Source of the DNA: Ruminococcaceae bacterium UBA5450
GTDB taxonomy: Bacteria; Bacillota; Clostridia; Oscillospirales; Acutalibacteraceae
DNA length: 9,051 nt
Direction of reading: 5' to 3'
NCBI GenBank assembly: GCA_002424295.1
Contig: DIQY01000060.1
Span: 8,503-17,553 of the forward strand
The translations under genes and the position numbers were made by a program. Every line of letters begins with the position of its first letter. Position 1 is the first letter of the stretch. Of the stretch, positions 1-6,884 are shown piece after piece. The notes under the pieces are model-generated. The model was not told the origin of the DNA and made no database searches. It was given only the letters and a program-made list of their open reading frames with translations.

Positions 1-2
1 AT

Positions 3-1892
3 CTTCTTCCGGGAACTGCAAGAGTTCCAGTACATTATTTGGCGGCGCTTTTAGCAGGCGGAGCACTCAGATGGGCTTTGAATGACTTGGTTAAACCAAG
101 CCAAAAAGCGTTGCTTTCGGGGGGAGCCGCAGGGCTTTCGGTGCTGTGCACAGGACTTTGTGTTGCAGCTGTCAATGGGGCTTCTGGAGGGAGCACAGCT
201 CTTTTTGTGGCAGAGTCTCTTTTAAGCGGCGCGTGGGGCTATTTCTTTGCCCGCACTTTGGAGGTCCTCTGGGATAAGCCTTCTACTGCCGGCCTTTTGC
301 CGCAGGACCTTTGCTGCTGTGCGTTTTCGGCCGGAGCAGTATTGCTGGCACTTTCCGGCGTTGCCGTGGAAGGGGTTTCTCTTGGAAGAATCTTGGCTGT
401 TTTGTTCATTCTTTATGCAGCACGGTTTGGCGGCGCTGCAGGAGGAGCCGTCTCTGGAATTGGAGCGGGAGCGGCTTTTGCGCTTTCTACAACCGGACTA
501 AATTATCTTTCCGGCGCTTATGCGCTTGGAGGTTTGATGGCAGGCTTATTTTCGCCTTTGGGAAAGCTCGCAGGAGCTTGTGCCTTTGTAATGGCAAATG
601 TGATTGCCTCTTTGCAGGTGGGTTCAACACCGATTGTTTTTGCGGGAATTTATGAAGTCGCGATTGCGACGGTCGTTTATATGATATTGCCCTCTCGCGT
701 CGGTGCCAGATTCTTGCGTTTCTTTGTAAGAAAAGATGACGCTCCCCGCACGGATGGACTGCGGCGGTCAATCGTTTCTCGATTGGATTTTACTGCACAG
801 ACTATGGAAAAAATATCAGATACGGTAGAGCAGGTCGGGGATAAATTGGACGAAGCAGATCAGCTTGAGAGTGCGCGAGAGCATACCATGCCGACTTTAC
901 CGGGCAAAAATCTTGCGCGCGGCCTTCTGATCCAACAATTTTCAACCGTTGGAACTGTTTTAGAAGAGATGGCTTCTGATCTGGAAATTTATGAACGCTG
1001 TGATTATCAGACAGCGAGAGCGGTTCGGGAAGTGCTGCGGGATTTCAACTTGACCCCGGTAGATGTAAATTGCGTGGTAGATCGGTTTGGCCGAATGAAA
1101 GTAGAAGCACTGGCAACACGCAGCGGCGCGGGAGTTGTTAATAAAGCACAGCTTGCGCAGGAGATTTCGCGCACCTGCAGCCGTCGCTTTAATCCGCCGG
1201 TCATTGTGCGTATCGGTGCCAACTGGCGGATGGTTTTCGGCGAACGAGTTCGCTATCGCGTATTGGCAGGCTGTGCGCGTCATTCGTGTAATAATCAGAA
1301 GCTCTGTGGGGATAGCTATCAGTATTTTTCAGACGGGCAGGGCCATGAGATTGCCGTTTTAAGCGATGGAATGGGAACCGGAGGCCGTGCAGCTGTTGAT
1401 GGAACAATGGCTGCCGATGTCTTTTCGGATTTGATGAAAGCGGGGATTGGATTTGACAGTGCGCTTAAAATCGTCAATTCTGCGCTTGTTGTAAAATCTG
1501 TTGATGAATCGCTAGCAACGCTGGATGTTTTGAGCCTTGATCTTTATACCGGTTCAGTAGAGTTTTATAAAGCAGGTGCGCCAATGAGCTTTGTGCGCCG
1601 CGAGGGAGATGTGATTCCCATTGATGCGCCTGGAGTGCCGGTAGGAATTTTGGAAGAAGCAAAATTCCATAAAATCAATGAAGCGATTGACGCGGGCGAT
1701 TTGATTGTTCTTTTAAGTGATGGAGCACTTTCCTCAGGAGCTAACTGGATTGCGGATAAAATTTCCGGTTGGGATGACCGCATGCCGCAGGAATTGGCAG
1801 AATCCATTGTAGCAGAGGCGGTCGCTCGTCGTGTAGACGGTCATGATGATGATATAACAGTGCTTGTATTTAAATTGATTGACAATCACTGA
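3..1892 (+). CDS. spoIIE: Stage II sporulation protein E (SpoIIE), 5' partial: membrane-anchored PP2C serine phosphatase
   Basis: SpoIIE sits at the asymmetric division septum and dephosphorylates the anti-anti-sigma factor SpoIIAA, which releases sigma-F in the forespore. The reading frame is open to the window edge, so the start lies outside; the TTG at 39 is only an internal codon. About 629 residues are visible, against roughly 800 in full-length family members. Numbering from the codon at 3, residues 1 to about 230 are strongly hydrophobic and Gly/Ala-rich, matching the C-terminal part of the multi-pass membrane region. Residues ~230-420 are the charged linker/regulatory region. Residues ~420-629 form the PP2C domain: the metal-binding VLSDGMGTG motif (Asp455), LLSDGALSSG (Asp573) and the terminal DDDITVLVF motif (Asp616/Asp617) are all present, so the phosphatase looks intact. 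No terminator hairpin follows the stop codon. The next gene is not tilS/hpt, which often follow spoIIE. Family assignment is very secure. Confidence 0.96.
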   Translation, partial: LLPGTARVPVHYLAALLAGGALRWALNDLVKPSQKALLSGGAAGLSVLCTGLCVAAVNGASGGSTALFVAESLLSGAWGYFFARTLEVLWDKPSTAGLLPQDLCCCAFSAGAVLLALSGVAVEGVSLGRILAVLFILYAARFGGAAGGAVSGIGAGAAFALSTTGLNYLSGAYALGGLMAGLFSPLGKLAGACAFVMANVIASLQVGSTPIVFAGIYEVAIATVVYMILPSRVGARFLRFFVRKDDAPRTDGLRRSIVSRLDFTAQTMEKISDTVEQVGDKLDEADQLESAREHTMPTLPGKNLARGLLIQQFSTVGTVLEEMASDLEIYERCDYQTARAVREVLRDFNLTPVDVNCVVDRFGRMKVEALATRSGAGVVNKAQLAQEISRTCSRRFNPPVIVRIGANWRMVFGERVRYRVLAGCARHSCNNQKLCGDSYQYFSDGQGHEIAVLSDGMGTGGRAAVDGTMAADVFSDLMKAGIGFDSALKIVNSALVVKSVDESLATLDVLSLDLYTGSVEFYKAGAPMSFVRREGDVIPIDAPGVPVGILEEAKFHKINEAIDAGDLIVLLSDGALSSGANWIADKISGWDDRMPQELAESIVAEAVARRVDGHDDDITVLVFKLIDNH

Positions 1893-1900
1893 CCGAAAAG

Positions 1901-1929
1901 TTGCAATTTGCTTACTGTCATGATATGAT
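1901..1929 (+). promoter_or_regulatory. Sigma-A-like promoter of the GIDE-like gene
   Basis: TTGCAA (1901-1906) and TATGAT (1924-1929) are separated by 17 nt, close to the vegetative consensus. Transcription would start near 1936, about 36 nt before the ATG at 1972. It starts just after the spoIIE stop codon, which suggests the downstream gene can be expressed independently of sporulation. Confidence 0.6.
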
Positions 1930-1930
1930 T

Positions 1931-1962
1931 CTCCTTGCTGATTTTTATTTTAAAAGCAGGAG
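1931..1962 (+). promoter_or_regulatory. Possible hairpin covering the ribosome binding site of the GIDE-like gene
   Basis: CTCCT (1931-1935) pairs with AGGAG (1958-1962), and GCT (1937-1939) pairs with AGC (1955-1957), with T1936 bulged and a 15-nt A/T-rich loop. The right arm includes most of the Shine-Dalgarno AGGAGG (1958-1963, 8 nt from the ATG). The left arm lies at or upstream of the predicted start site of the local promoter, so only transcripts reading through from spoIIE would form it. The stem is short and its stability was not calculated. Confidence 0.3.
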
Positions 1963-1971
1963 GATTGTGGT

Positions 1972-2712
1972 ATGCTGTTTGTTTCTGGGGTATTGTTTAT
2001 TTTAATTGGCATTTATATTGGAATCAAGATTTACCGAAAATCACAGAATCAGGAAGAAGAAAGATTCGGAAGAATTCCAAAATTCTTAACTTTGCAGGAG
2101 ATATTCGAAAAGTTGGGAGAGCATCCGAATTTTAAACGGAACGAGGTCGTTCGTCTGCAGGGCGTCCTCTATTGTGACCATGCGGAAGAAACACCACTTT
2201 CCAAAACTTCGGCGATCTATTATGAAAGTCGGGCGGACGCAATGGAAAAAGGTGGAATCGAAAAGTCGATCTTTGAACGTTCCAGCCAAAATGTTCTTTA
2301 TTTTGAAGAGAAAACCTCAGGCAAACGGATTTATTTGGATCTGAAAAGTTATGGAAAATATGCACAGATCCTTCCTGTATGCTTTGAAACGGTCTTGATC
2401 GATTCTCCTGATTACCAAAAATTTCAGGACAAGCTTTCTTATCAGCCCGAAAATCCGGATAATTTTCGAGGGTTTAAAGTAACGGAAGGATATCTTCCCG
2501 AAGGACAAAATGTTTTTGTAAAAGGCAGGCTCATAGAGAAGGAGGGGAAGATATGGATTTTCCCGAATGCAAGGGATCCTTTCTTTTCCTATCATCAGCA
2601 ATGTATATCGAAAAAAGATAACTCCATGAAAGTGGCTGCAATCGGAACGACGGCTGTTATGGTGATTTTAGGGGCCTTTTGCCTCATCACATATTTTCAG
2701 CATGGCTTATAA
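1972..2712 (+). CDS. GIDE/BAM-like membrane protein, related to the membrane part of MUL1/MAPL; function unknown in bacteria
   Basis: This 246-residue protein has a hydrophobic N-terminal segment (residues 2-20) and a C-terminal one (about 219-241). A soluble region of about 195 residues lies between them. That arrangement, the VRLQGVLYCDHAEETPLSKT segment (60-79) followed by AIYYES, a central YLDLKSYGKY stretch, and GFKVTEGYLPEGQNVFVKG (167-185) before a beta-rich I-x-IFPNARDPFF segment all resemble the GIDE (beside-a-membrane) domain. In eukaryotes this domain lies between the two membrane helices of the MUL1/MAPL E3 ligases. There is no C-terminal RING finger, as expected for a prokaryotic member, so ligase activity should not be inferred. 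The start is set by AGGAGG (1958-1963) 8 nt upstream. The gene has its own promoter and ends at the strong terminator at 2730-2784. The family call rests on remembered sequence pattern, not a search. Confidence 0.72.
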   Translation: MLFVSGVLFILIGIYIGIKIYRKSQNQEEERFGRIPKFLTLQEIFEKLGEHPNFKRNEVVRLQGVLYCDHAEETPLSKTSAIYYESRADAMEKGGIEKSIFERSSQNVLYFEEKTSGKRIYLDLKSYGKYAQILPVCFETVLIDSPDYQKFQDKLSYQPENPDNFRGFKVTEGYLPEGQNVFVKGRLIEKEGKIWIFPNARDPFFSYHQQCISKKDNSMKVAAIGTTAVMVILGAFCLITYFQHGL

Positions 2713-2729
2713 ATGTAAGAACTAGAACT

Positions 2730-2784
2730 AAAAAAGGAATCTCCTCTGTAATGCTCGAAAAGCTGCAGAGGAGATTCCTTTTTT
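2730..2784. terminator. Long bidirectional intrinsic terminator between convergent genes
   Basis: A perfect 19-bp inverted repeat (2730-2748 with 2766-2784) surrounds a 17-nt loop. The outer six pairs are an A-tract on one side and a T-tract on the other, so on either strand the GC-containing stem is followed by at least six Us. It lies between the stop of the GIDE-like gene (+) and the stop of the AI-2E-family gene (-) and can serve both. Confidence 0.93.
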
Positions 2785-2796
2785 AGACTTAAAAGT

Positions 2797-3972
2797 TTAA
2801 AGAACCTTTTTACGGTCAATCTTACTGATTGTGAGACGACGGCTAATATTTTTACGTAAGAGCGTATAAATAACGGAGCCAAGAGGAATTGAAAGAAGCA
2901 TCCCAACGAGGCCCATTGAGTTTCCACCCACTGTAACTGCAAGCAATACCCAAATAGGAGGAAGTCCAACACTGTTTCCAACGACGTGAGGATAAATGAA
3001 GTTTCCTTCAAGCTGCTGCAGAATCAGGAAAAAGATTACATAGTAGATTGCCTGAATGGGATCTACGGTTAAGATCAGGAGGCCGCCGATGACTGCGCTG
3101 AAGAAGGAACCGAAAATTGGAATCAGAGCCATAAAGGCGACAAAAACCGAAATTAAAGAAGCATAGGGGAAATGGAAGATATTCATTCCGATAAAGCACA
3201 GAAAGCCCAGAATACAAGCCTCTGTGCATTGGCCTGCAATAAAATGAGAGAAAGTGCTGTTCGTCAGCCGACAGAGATTCAAAAAGCGGTCGACCTTTTT
3301 TTCCGGCAGATAAGCATAAAGAAGACGCCGGATTTGTCGCTGCAGTTTTTCTTTTTGAGCCAGTGTATAGATTGCAAAAATACAGCCCATGGTAAAGGTG
3401 AAGATTCCGCTGAAAACATTTGTGGCAACTGTAATGGTGGAGCCCATAATATCGGAAAAAGAAGAGACGACTTTTTGCCCCATCTGAGTAAAAACTCGGT
3501 TGATACTGGTCCAGTCGATTTGAATTTTCCCCAATTCTTGTTGGATTTTAGGAAAGCTATTTCCCAGATCCTGAATCCAAATCTGCAGCTGATTAAGGAA
3601 CGCAGGCGTATTTCCAATGAGCGTTTCAAAGGTGTGCAGAAGTTCCGGCATCACCTGAAAAATGATTGCAACGATCAATCCTAAAATTAAGACAATCGTC
3701 AAGATAAGGCACAACGGACGGCGAATGTGTTTCCATGTTTTGGAGTCTGCATATTTTCGGTTAACGCCTGCAAAAAGTCGGGTCTCGATTGCTTTCATTG
3801 GAACATTAGCGACGAAAGCAAACGCAAGACCTAAAAGAAAAGGCTTAAATATATTGAAAATCCACCAAAAGACATCAGAGGCGTAGCGGAGATTCATAAG
3901 AGCCAGAAACAGCACGATTGCAAAAGCAATTAAAAACATGAGCTGCTTTGTATTTTGCCGATTGAATTCCAC
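2797..3972 (-). CDS. AI-2E family transporter (PerM/YtvI-like multi-pass membrane protein)
   Basis: The 391-residue length is usual for this family of permease-like proteins. Members have been linked to autoinducer-2 export, ion antiport and, for Bacillus YtvI, sporulation; the substrate cannot be read from sequence. Hydrophobic segments lie near residues 11-28, 36-57, 87-107, 175-203, 250-264, 271-303 and 308-320, with a last one around 339-371. The soluble stretch at about 108-170 between the third and fourth segments is typical. The C-terminal signature is clear: IYPHVVGNSVGLPPIWVLL (326-344), then GGNSMGLVGMLLSIPLG (349-365). The start codon is GTG at 3972, with AAAGGA about 8 nt upstream. 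It is a single-gene unit with its own promoter and a shared terminator. Confidence 0.93.
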   Translation of the reverse strand: MEFNRQNTKQLMFLIAFAIVLFLALMNLRYASDVFWWIFNIFKPFLLGLAFAFVANVPMKAIETRLFAGVNRKYADSKTWKHIRRPLCLILTIVLILGLIVAIIFQVMPELLHTFETLIGNTPAFLNQLQIWIQDLGNSFPKIQQELGKIQIDWTSINRVFTQMGQKVVSSFSDIMGSTITVATNVFSGIFTFTMGCIFAIYTLAQKEKLQRQIRRLLYAYLPEKKVDRFLNLCRLTNSTFSHFIAGQCTEACILGFLCFIGMNIFHFPYASLISVFVAFMALIPIFGSFFSAVIGGLLILTVDPIQAIYYVIFFLILQQLEGNFIYPHVVGNSVGLPPIWVLLAVTVGGNSMGLVGMLLSIPLGSVIYTLLRKNISRRLTISKIDRKKVL

Positions 3973-4018
3973 AATACCAATCCTTTCTCCAAGAGATAAA
4001 ACCCATTTCGATTTCTTT

Positions 4019-4047
4019 ATTGTACTCCATTTTAAGGGGCATTACAA
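4019..4047 (-). promoter_or_regulatory. Sigma-A-like promoter of the AI-2E-family gene
   Basis: On the minus strand TTGTAA (4047-4042) and TACAAT (4024-4019) are separated by exactly 17 nt. Transcription would start near 4012, about 40 nt upstream of the GTG start. Confidence 0.62.
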
Positions 4048-4092
4048 CTGATATCTTTTAGAATGGAAATGAAATCTCCTGTATCTATTTAC

Positions 4093-4121
4093 TATCATTT
4101 TGTCATAAAAAAGCTTATAAT
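4093..4121 (+). promoter_or_regulatory. Candidate promoter of the DUF308 gene (consensus -10, weak -35)
   Basis: A perfect TATAAT lies at 4116-4121, about 30 nt upstream of the ATG. At 17-nt spacing the -35 position holds TATCAT (4093-4098), a poor match. TTGTCA at 4100-4105 is a better hexamer but only 10 nt away. The gene may rely on an activator, or use another sigma factor; no sporulation-sigma consensus was convincing. Confidence 0.35.
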
Positions 4122-4150
4122 AATCACAAATTAAATAAAAAGGAGAGATT

Positions 4151-4774
4151 ATGATGCGGAAAATTACAACTGTGAATACAAGAGTGATGCTGCTTTGCAT
4201 CTCGGCGGCGTATATCGTCCTAAGTTTAATTTTGCTCTGCAACAGCAAAATTTCCATGCAGAATGTCTGCTCTGTTTTAGGGATGGTTCTTCTTGTAATG
4301 GGTGCAGTCAGCATTGTTTGGTATTTTTTTAAAAAAGAATATCTTGACCCCGGCCGTTTTGGCTTTGCAGTCGGAGTAGGGGAAGGAATGCTAGGTTGTT
4401 TTGCACTGCTTAGGGGGGAGAGAGGTGCAGTCGTCATACTGCAGATTTTGGCGTTCTGCATTTTATTAGATAGCCTTTTAAAACTGCAGTATTCTATGAA
4501 TCTGCTGCAGATGAAATTTCGCTTTTGGTGGGTTGCTCTGCTTTTGAGTTTTGTAACGATTGGATTAGGAATGACAGCCTTAAATTATCCATTTGGAGAT
4601 GAGATTTTTCACGCAAAATTTACTTATATTTCGTTGATCTTGGATGCTGTAATCAATGTTATCGTTGTTCTCTTTCAAAGGGTTACACAAAAACAGATTG
4701 AAAAAGCATTACTTTCAGCTGAATTTCAAAAAGAAGAGAATGGTTTTGCCGAAGATGAAACAAAAGAAGAATGA
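4151..4774 (+). CDS. DUF308/HdeD-like six-TM membrane protein
   Basis: This 207-residue protein has six predicted membrane segments (about 12-30, 38-59, 70-87, 92-115, 125-145 and 156-176) and a highly charged acidic tail (EEN...EDETKEE) that is probably cytoplasmic. Its size, its paired-helix layout and its small-residue-rich helices fit the DUF308 family, whose best-known member is HdeD, an acid-resistance membrane protein of enterobacteria. The role in Clostridia is unknown. Two ATG codons are adjacent (4151 and 4154). The Shine-Dalgarno AGGAG (4141-4145) is 5 nt from the first and 8 nt from the second, so the second may be the actual start, giving 206 residues. It stands alone between a divergent and a convergent neighbour. 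Confidence 0.78.
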   Translation: MMRKITTVNTRVMLLCISAAYIVLSLILLCNSKISMQNVCSVLGMVLLVMGAVSIVWYFFKKEYLDPGRFGFAVGVGEGMLGCFALLRGERGAVVILQILAFCILLDSLLKLQYSMNLLQMKFRFWWVALLLSFVTIGLGMTALNYPFGDEIFHAKFTYISLILDAVINVIVVLFQRVTQKQIEKALLSAEFQKEENGFAEDETKEE

Positions 4775-4806
4775 CATTTAAAATTATAAAACTTCAATGC
4801 CTATAG

Positions 4807-4856
4807 AAAAGACTTTGCCACAAGAGAAATTTTCTCCTTATGACAAAGTCTTTTTT
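4807..4856. terminator. Bidirectional terminator between the DUF308 and radical SAM genes
   Basis: AAAAGACTTTG (4807-4817) pairs with CAAAGTCTTTT (4844-4854). A smaller inner pairing, AGAGAAA with TTTCTCCT, lies within the loop region. On the plus strand the stem is followed by a T6 run (4851-4856). On the minus strand the T-run is about four residues, so it probably works better for the plus-strand gene. Confidence 0.85.
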
Positions 4857-4864
4857 ATTGTTTC

Positions 4865-5968
4865 TTATTTTTGCAGTTCTGACTGCAAGATCTTTTCTAC
4901 CTGATTGCGGCGTTCAAACAAAACACATCCGCCTGCATGTTCGTCTTTTAAAACATCATGCTGTCGTAAATTTTTAAAAAATTGACTTTCAAGTGCCTGC
5001 AACAGGGTAATCCCTTTTAGGTTGCGGTCGCTGTAGGGAGAAAAAGGACATGGTTGTACGTCGCCGCGGGGGTCAATATGAAAAAATCCTCTTCCTGCAG
5101 CTAAGCATCCCCCGGAAGATTTTTCATCGCCCGGAAAGGAAATCAGAACGGGACTAAAATCGCTGTTTCTCAGCATTGCAAGTCTCGAACTTAGATAGGC
5201 GCGCTCATTTTCTCCTGGGGCAAGCAATCTGGAATCTTCAGTAACAGGAACATATTCGACGAAAATGATAATTTTGCAGCCGCGGAATTCGAGATCTTGG
5301 AGAAATTTGTCTCCGGTTACTTCGGTAAGATTCTGTGTTGTTACCGTAACAGAAACGCCAAAAAGCAGGTGTTCTTTTTTCATGGTTTCCATAGCGTCAG
5401 TGACTTTTTGATAGACACCGTCCCCGCGGCGGAGATCGTTCTTTTCTTGCTTTCCTTCTATGCTGAAAATGGGAATCAGATTCCGGCAGTGTTTTAAGAG
5501 GGCTAAAAAGGATTCATCCAACAGAGTGCCGTTAGTGAAGATTGGGAAAAGAATGTTAGAAATCCCCCCCGCTTTTTCGAGAACGTCTCGGCGCATAAAA
5601 GGTTCTCCGCCTGCTAGAAGAATAAATCCGATTCCAAGAGACTCTGCTTCTTTAAAAATTTGCTGCCAGTCTTTCGACGACAAAAGGCCGGAAGGCAAAT
5701 CCTCTGTGCAGGTTCCATTGGAGCGGGCGTAGCACCCCTTGCAGTGCAGGTTACACTGGCTGGAAATGCTGGCAATCAAAAAGGGCGGAATATGATGTCC
5801 CTGCGCTTCCAGCTCTTTGCGGCGGGCGGTACCTGTTTTGCTGGAATGGGCAAAAGCTGCCATAAAAAGGCTTTCTTTCGGATCTTTCAGCGTGGCACGC
5901 AGAATTTCTTTTACGATTGATTCGACCCCGTTTGCTAAATAGGTTTCCAAATTCCATGAAGATTCCAT
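4865..5968 (-). CDS. Radical SAM enzyme with reduced SPASM-like C-terminal region; substrate unknown
   Basis: This 367-residue protein carries the radical SAM motif CNLHCKGC (Cys72, Cys76, Cys79), which ligates the [4Fe-4S] cluster that cleaves S-adenosylmethionine. The SAM-contacting GGEP motif follows at 120-123. The C-terminal region has Cys288, then Gly302-x4-Cys307 (C-x13-G-x4-C), which fits the first half of a SPASM domain. Only Cys348 follows, so at most one auxiliary cluster is likely (twitch-like). The N-terminal ~60 residues before the barrel are helical and charged. The start is the ATG at 5968, where AAAGGGGA lies with about 8 nt of spacing. A longer version starting at 6007 begins inside a terminator hairpin and is rejected. 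No small precursor-peptide gene lies alongside, so a peptide-modifying role is not supported. The gene follows the DUF975 gene by 79 nt. Confidence 0.9.
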   Translation of the reverse strand: MESSWNLETYLANGVESIVKEILRATLKDPKESLFMAAFAHSSKTGTARRKELEAQGHHIPPFLIASISSQCNLHCKGCYARSNGTCTEDLPSGLLSSKDWQQIFKEAESLGIGFILLAGGEPFMRRDVLEKAGGISNILFPIFTNGTLLDESFLALLKHCRNLIPIFSIEGKQEKNDLRRGDGVYQKVTDAMETMKKEHLLFGVSVTVTTQNLTEVTGDKFLQDLEFRGCKIIIFVEYVPVTEDSRLLAPGENERAYLSSRLAMLRNSDFSPVLISFPGDEKSSGGCLAAGRGFFHIDPRGDVQPCPFSPYSDRNLKGITLLQALESQFFKNLRQHDVLKDEHAGGCVLFERRNQVEKILQSELQK

Positions 5969-5986
5969 TCGATTTTCCCCTTTTGC

Positions 5987-6033
5987 AAAAAAAGATGCCC
6001 CATACAAGTTGCTTTGTATGGGGGCGTCTTTTT
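5987..6033 (-). terminator. Intrinsic terminator after the DUF975 gene, directly upstream of the radical SAM gene
   Basis: ATACAA (6002-6007) pairs with TTGTAT (6014-6019) and CCCC (5998-6001) with GGGG (6020-6023). The stem continues through AGATG/CGTCT with one bulged G, and the loop is 6 nt. On the minus strand it is followed by seven Us (5993-5987). The opposite strand also has a T5 run. It ends about 4 nt before the ribosome binding site region of the radical SAM gene. Confidence 0.88.
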
Positions 6034-6047
6034 AAAATTCAGTAAAA

Positions 6048-6869
6048 TTAATAAGCGCTCGTAGAAGTAGGCGGAACCGGATTCTGAGGAGCATTCAGAC
6101 CAAGCTCCGAAGGGTCCAGCATTCCGTTTTGAATTGCACGATCCCTCAAAAAGATATAAAGTTCTGCAAAGCTTGCGTGTGTATAAGGCCGCAGAAAGAT
6201 AAAACCAATTCCAAAAGTCATCCCGCAGAGAAGGACCCAGCCGATAAAAGAAAGTCCAAACACGAAAATGGAACCTTTTTCTCCCATTGTGAGTTGATTG
6301 CTGATTTGCCGTGCGCGGGAACCGGACAGGTTTGGATTATCACTGAGAATATAGTTGACCATGCTGTAGCGAAGAGAGGCAATAATTCCAGGAATCACAA
6401 ACAAAAGTGTCCATCCGAAGATGATCAGATTGGTAATGAGTTTAACACCAACGGTATTGAGCCAGTTGGCGGTAAATCCACTGAAGATTGCAGAAAAGCG
6501 CGTATCTCCGAAACGATTATGTACATAAAAGCGACTTTCGCCGATCTCGAAAGCGGGGCTTACAAAGATATTGTAAGCAATCAAAAGCAGCAGAAGAGGA
6601 ATGACAATTATGAAAATTAGGGGCAAAAGATGGTTAATCCCGAAAAAGTGAAGAAAATTATAAAAAGCATCTTTAAAGTCATGTCTACCCCCGTAATAAG
6701 AATAGGGATTAAAGTTATCCGGAATCTGATACATCGTTTTTACGGATGATCCCTGTGAAAAGGAGCTTCCTGTTAAAATAGCACAGACAAGTGATGCGCC
6801 AAGGCACAGCCAATAGCGCCCCCTCAGGGCAAGTTTAGCATTCGATTTAATAATACTGCGATCCCACAT
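6048..6869 (-). CDS. DUF975 family integral membrane protein
   Basis: This 273-residue protein matches DUF975, a Firmicutes membrane protein family of unknown function. The N-terminus has the typical short basic stretch (IIKSNAKLALRGRYW, residues 6-20) leading into the first membrane helix. Further hydrophobic segments lie near 81-104, 141-165 and 201-226. The C-terminal half carries the family pattern: NYILSDNPN (172-180), a Q/S-x-LTMGEKG segment, LSFIGWVLL (206-214) and FLRPYT-x-ASFAELY (225-238). The last ~20 residues are Pro/Ser/Thr-rich. The start is the ATG at 6869, with AGGAGG (minus strand, 6882-6877) 7 nt upstream. An upstream in-frame ATG at 6941 overlaps the predicted -10 box and cannot be in that transcript. 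The leader contains a 12-nt direct repeat. Confidence 0.88.
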   Translation of the reverse strand: MWDRSIIKSNAKLALRGRYWLCLGASLVCAILTGSSFSQGSSVKTMYQIPDNFNPYSYYGGRHDFKDAFYNFLHFFGINHLLPLIFIIVIPLLLLLIAYNIFVSPAFEIGESRFYVHNRFGDTRFSAIFSGFTANWLNTVGVKLITNLIIFGWTLLFVIPGIIASLRYSMVNYILSDNPNLSGSRARQISNQLTMGEKGSIFVFGLSFIGWVLLCGMTFGIGFIFLRPYTHASFAELYIFLRDRAIQNGMLDPSELGLNAPQNPVPPTSTSAY

Positions 6870-6884
6870 GGCGTTTCCTCCTTG

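Noticed and set aside
39..41. TTG codon as the start of the SpoIIE reading frame
   Set aside because: The frame is open to the left edge, the codon lies inside the hydrophobic region, and the protein would be ~200 residues too short; the gene is simply cut by the window.
3172..3684. 170-codon open frame on the plus strand opposite the AI-2E-family gene
   Set aside because: It is antisense to a clear family member, and its translation shows no membrane or domain pattern.
4042..4461. 139-codon minus-strand open frame across the DUF308 gene start
   Set aside because: It overlaps the divergent promoters and the first half of a credible membrane protein gene; its composition is low-complexity and matches no family.
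5969..6007. Longer radical SAM start (ATG at 6007)
   Set aside because: It begins inside the terminator hairpin and lacks a ribosome binding site, while the ATG at 5968 has AAAGGGGA at good spacing.
6008..6025. CATACAAA in the terminator stem resembling a sigma-E -10 box
   Set aside because: It is explained by the hairpin, and no matching -35 element is found at the right spacing.
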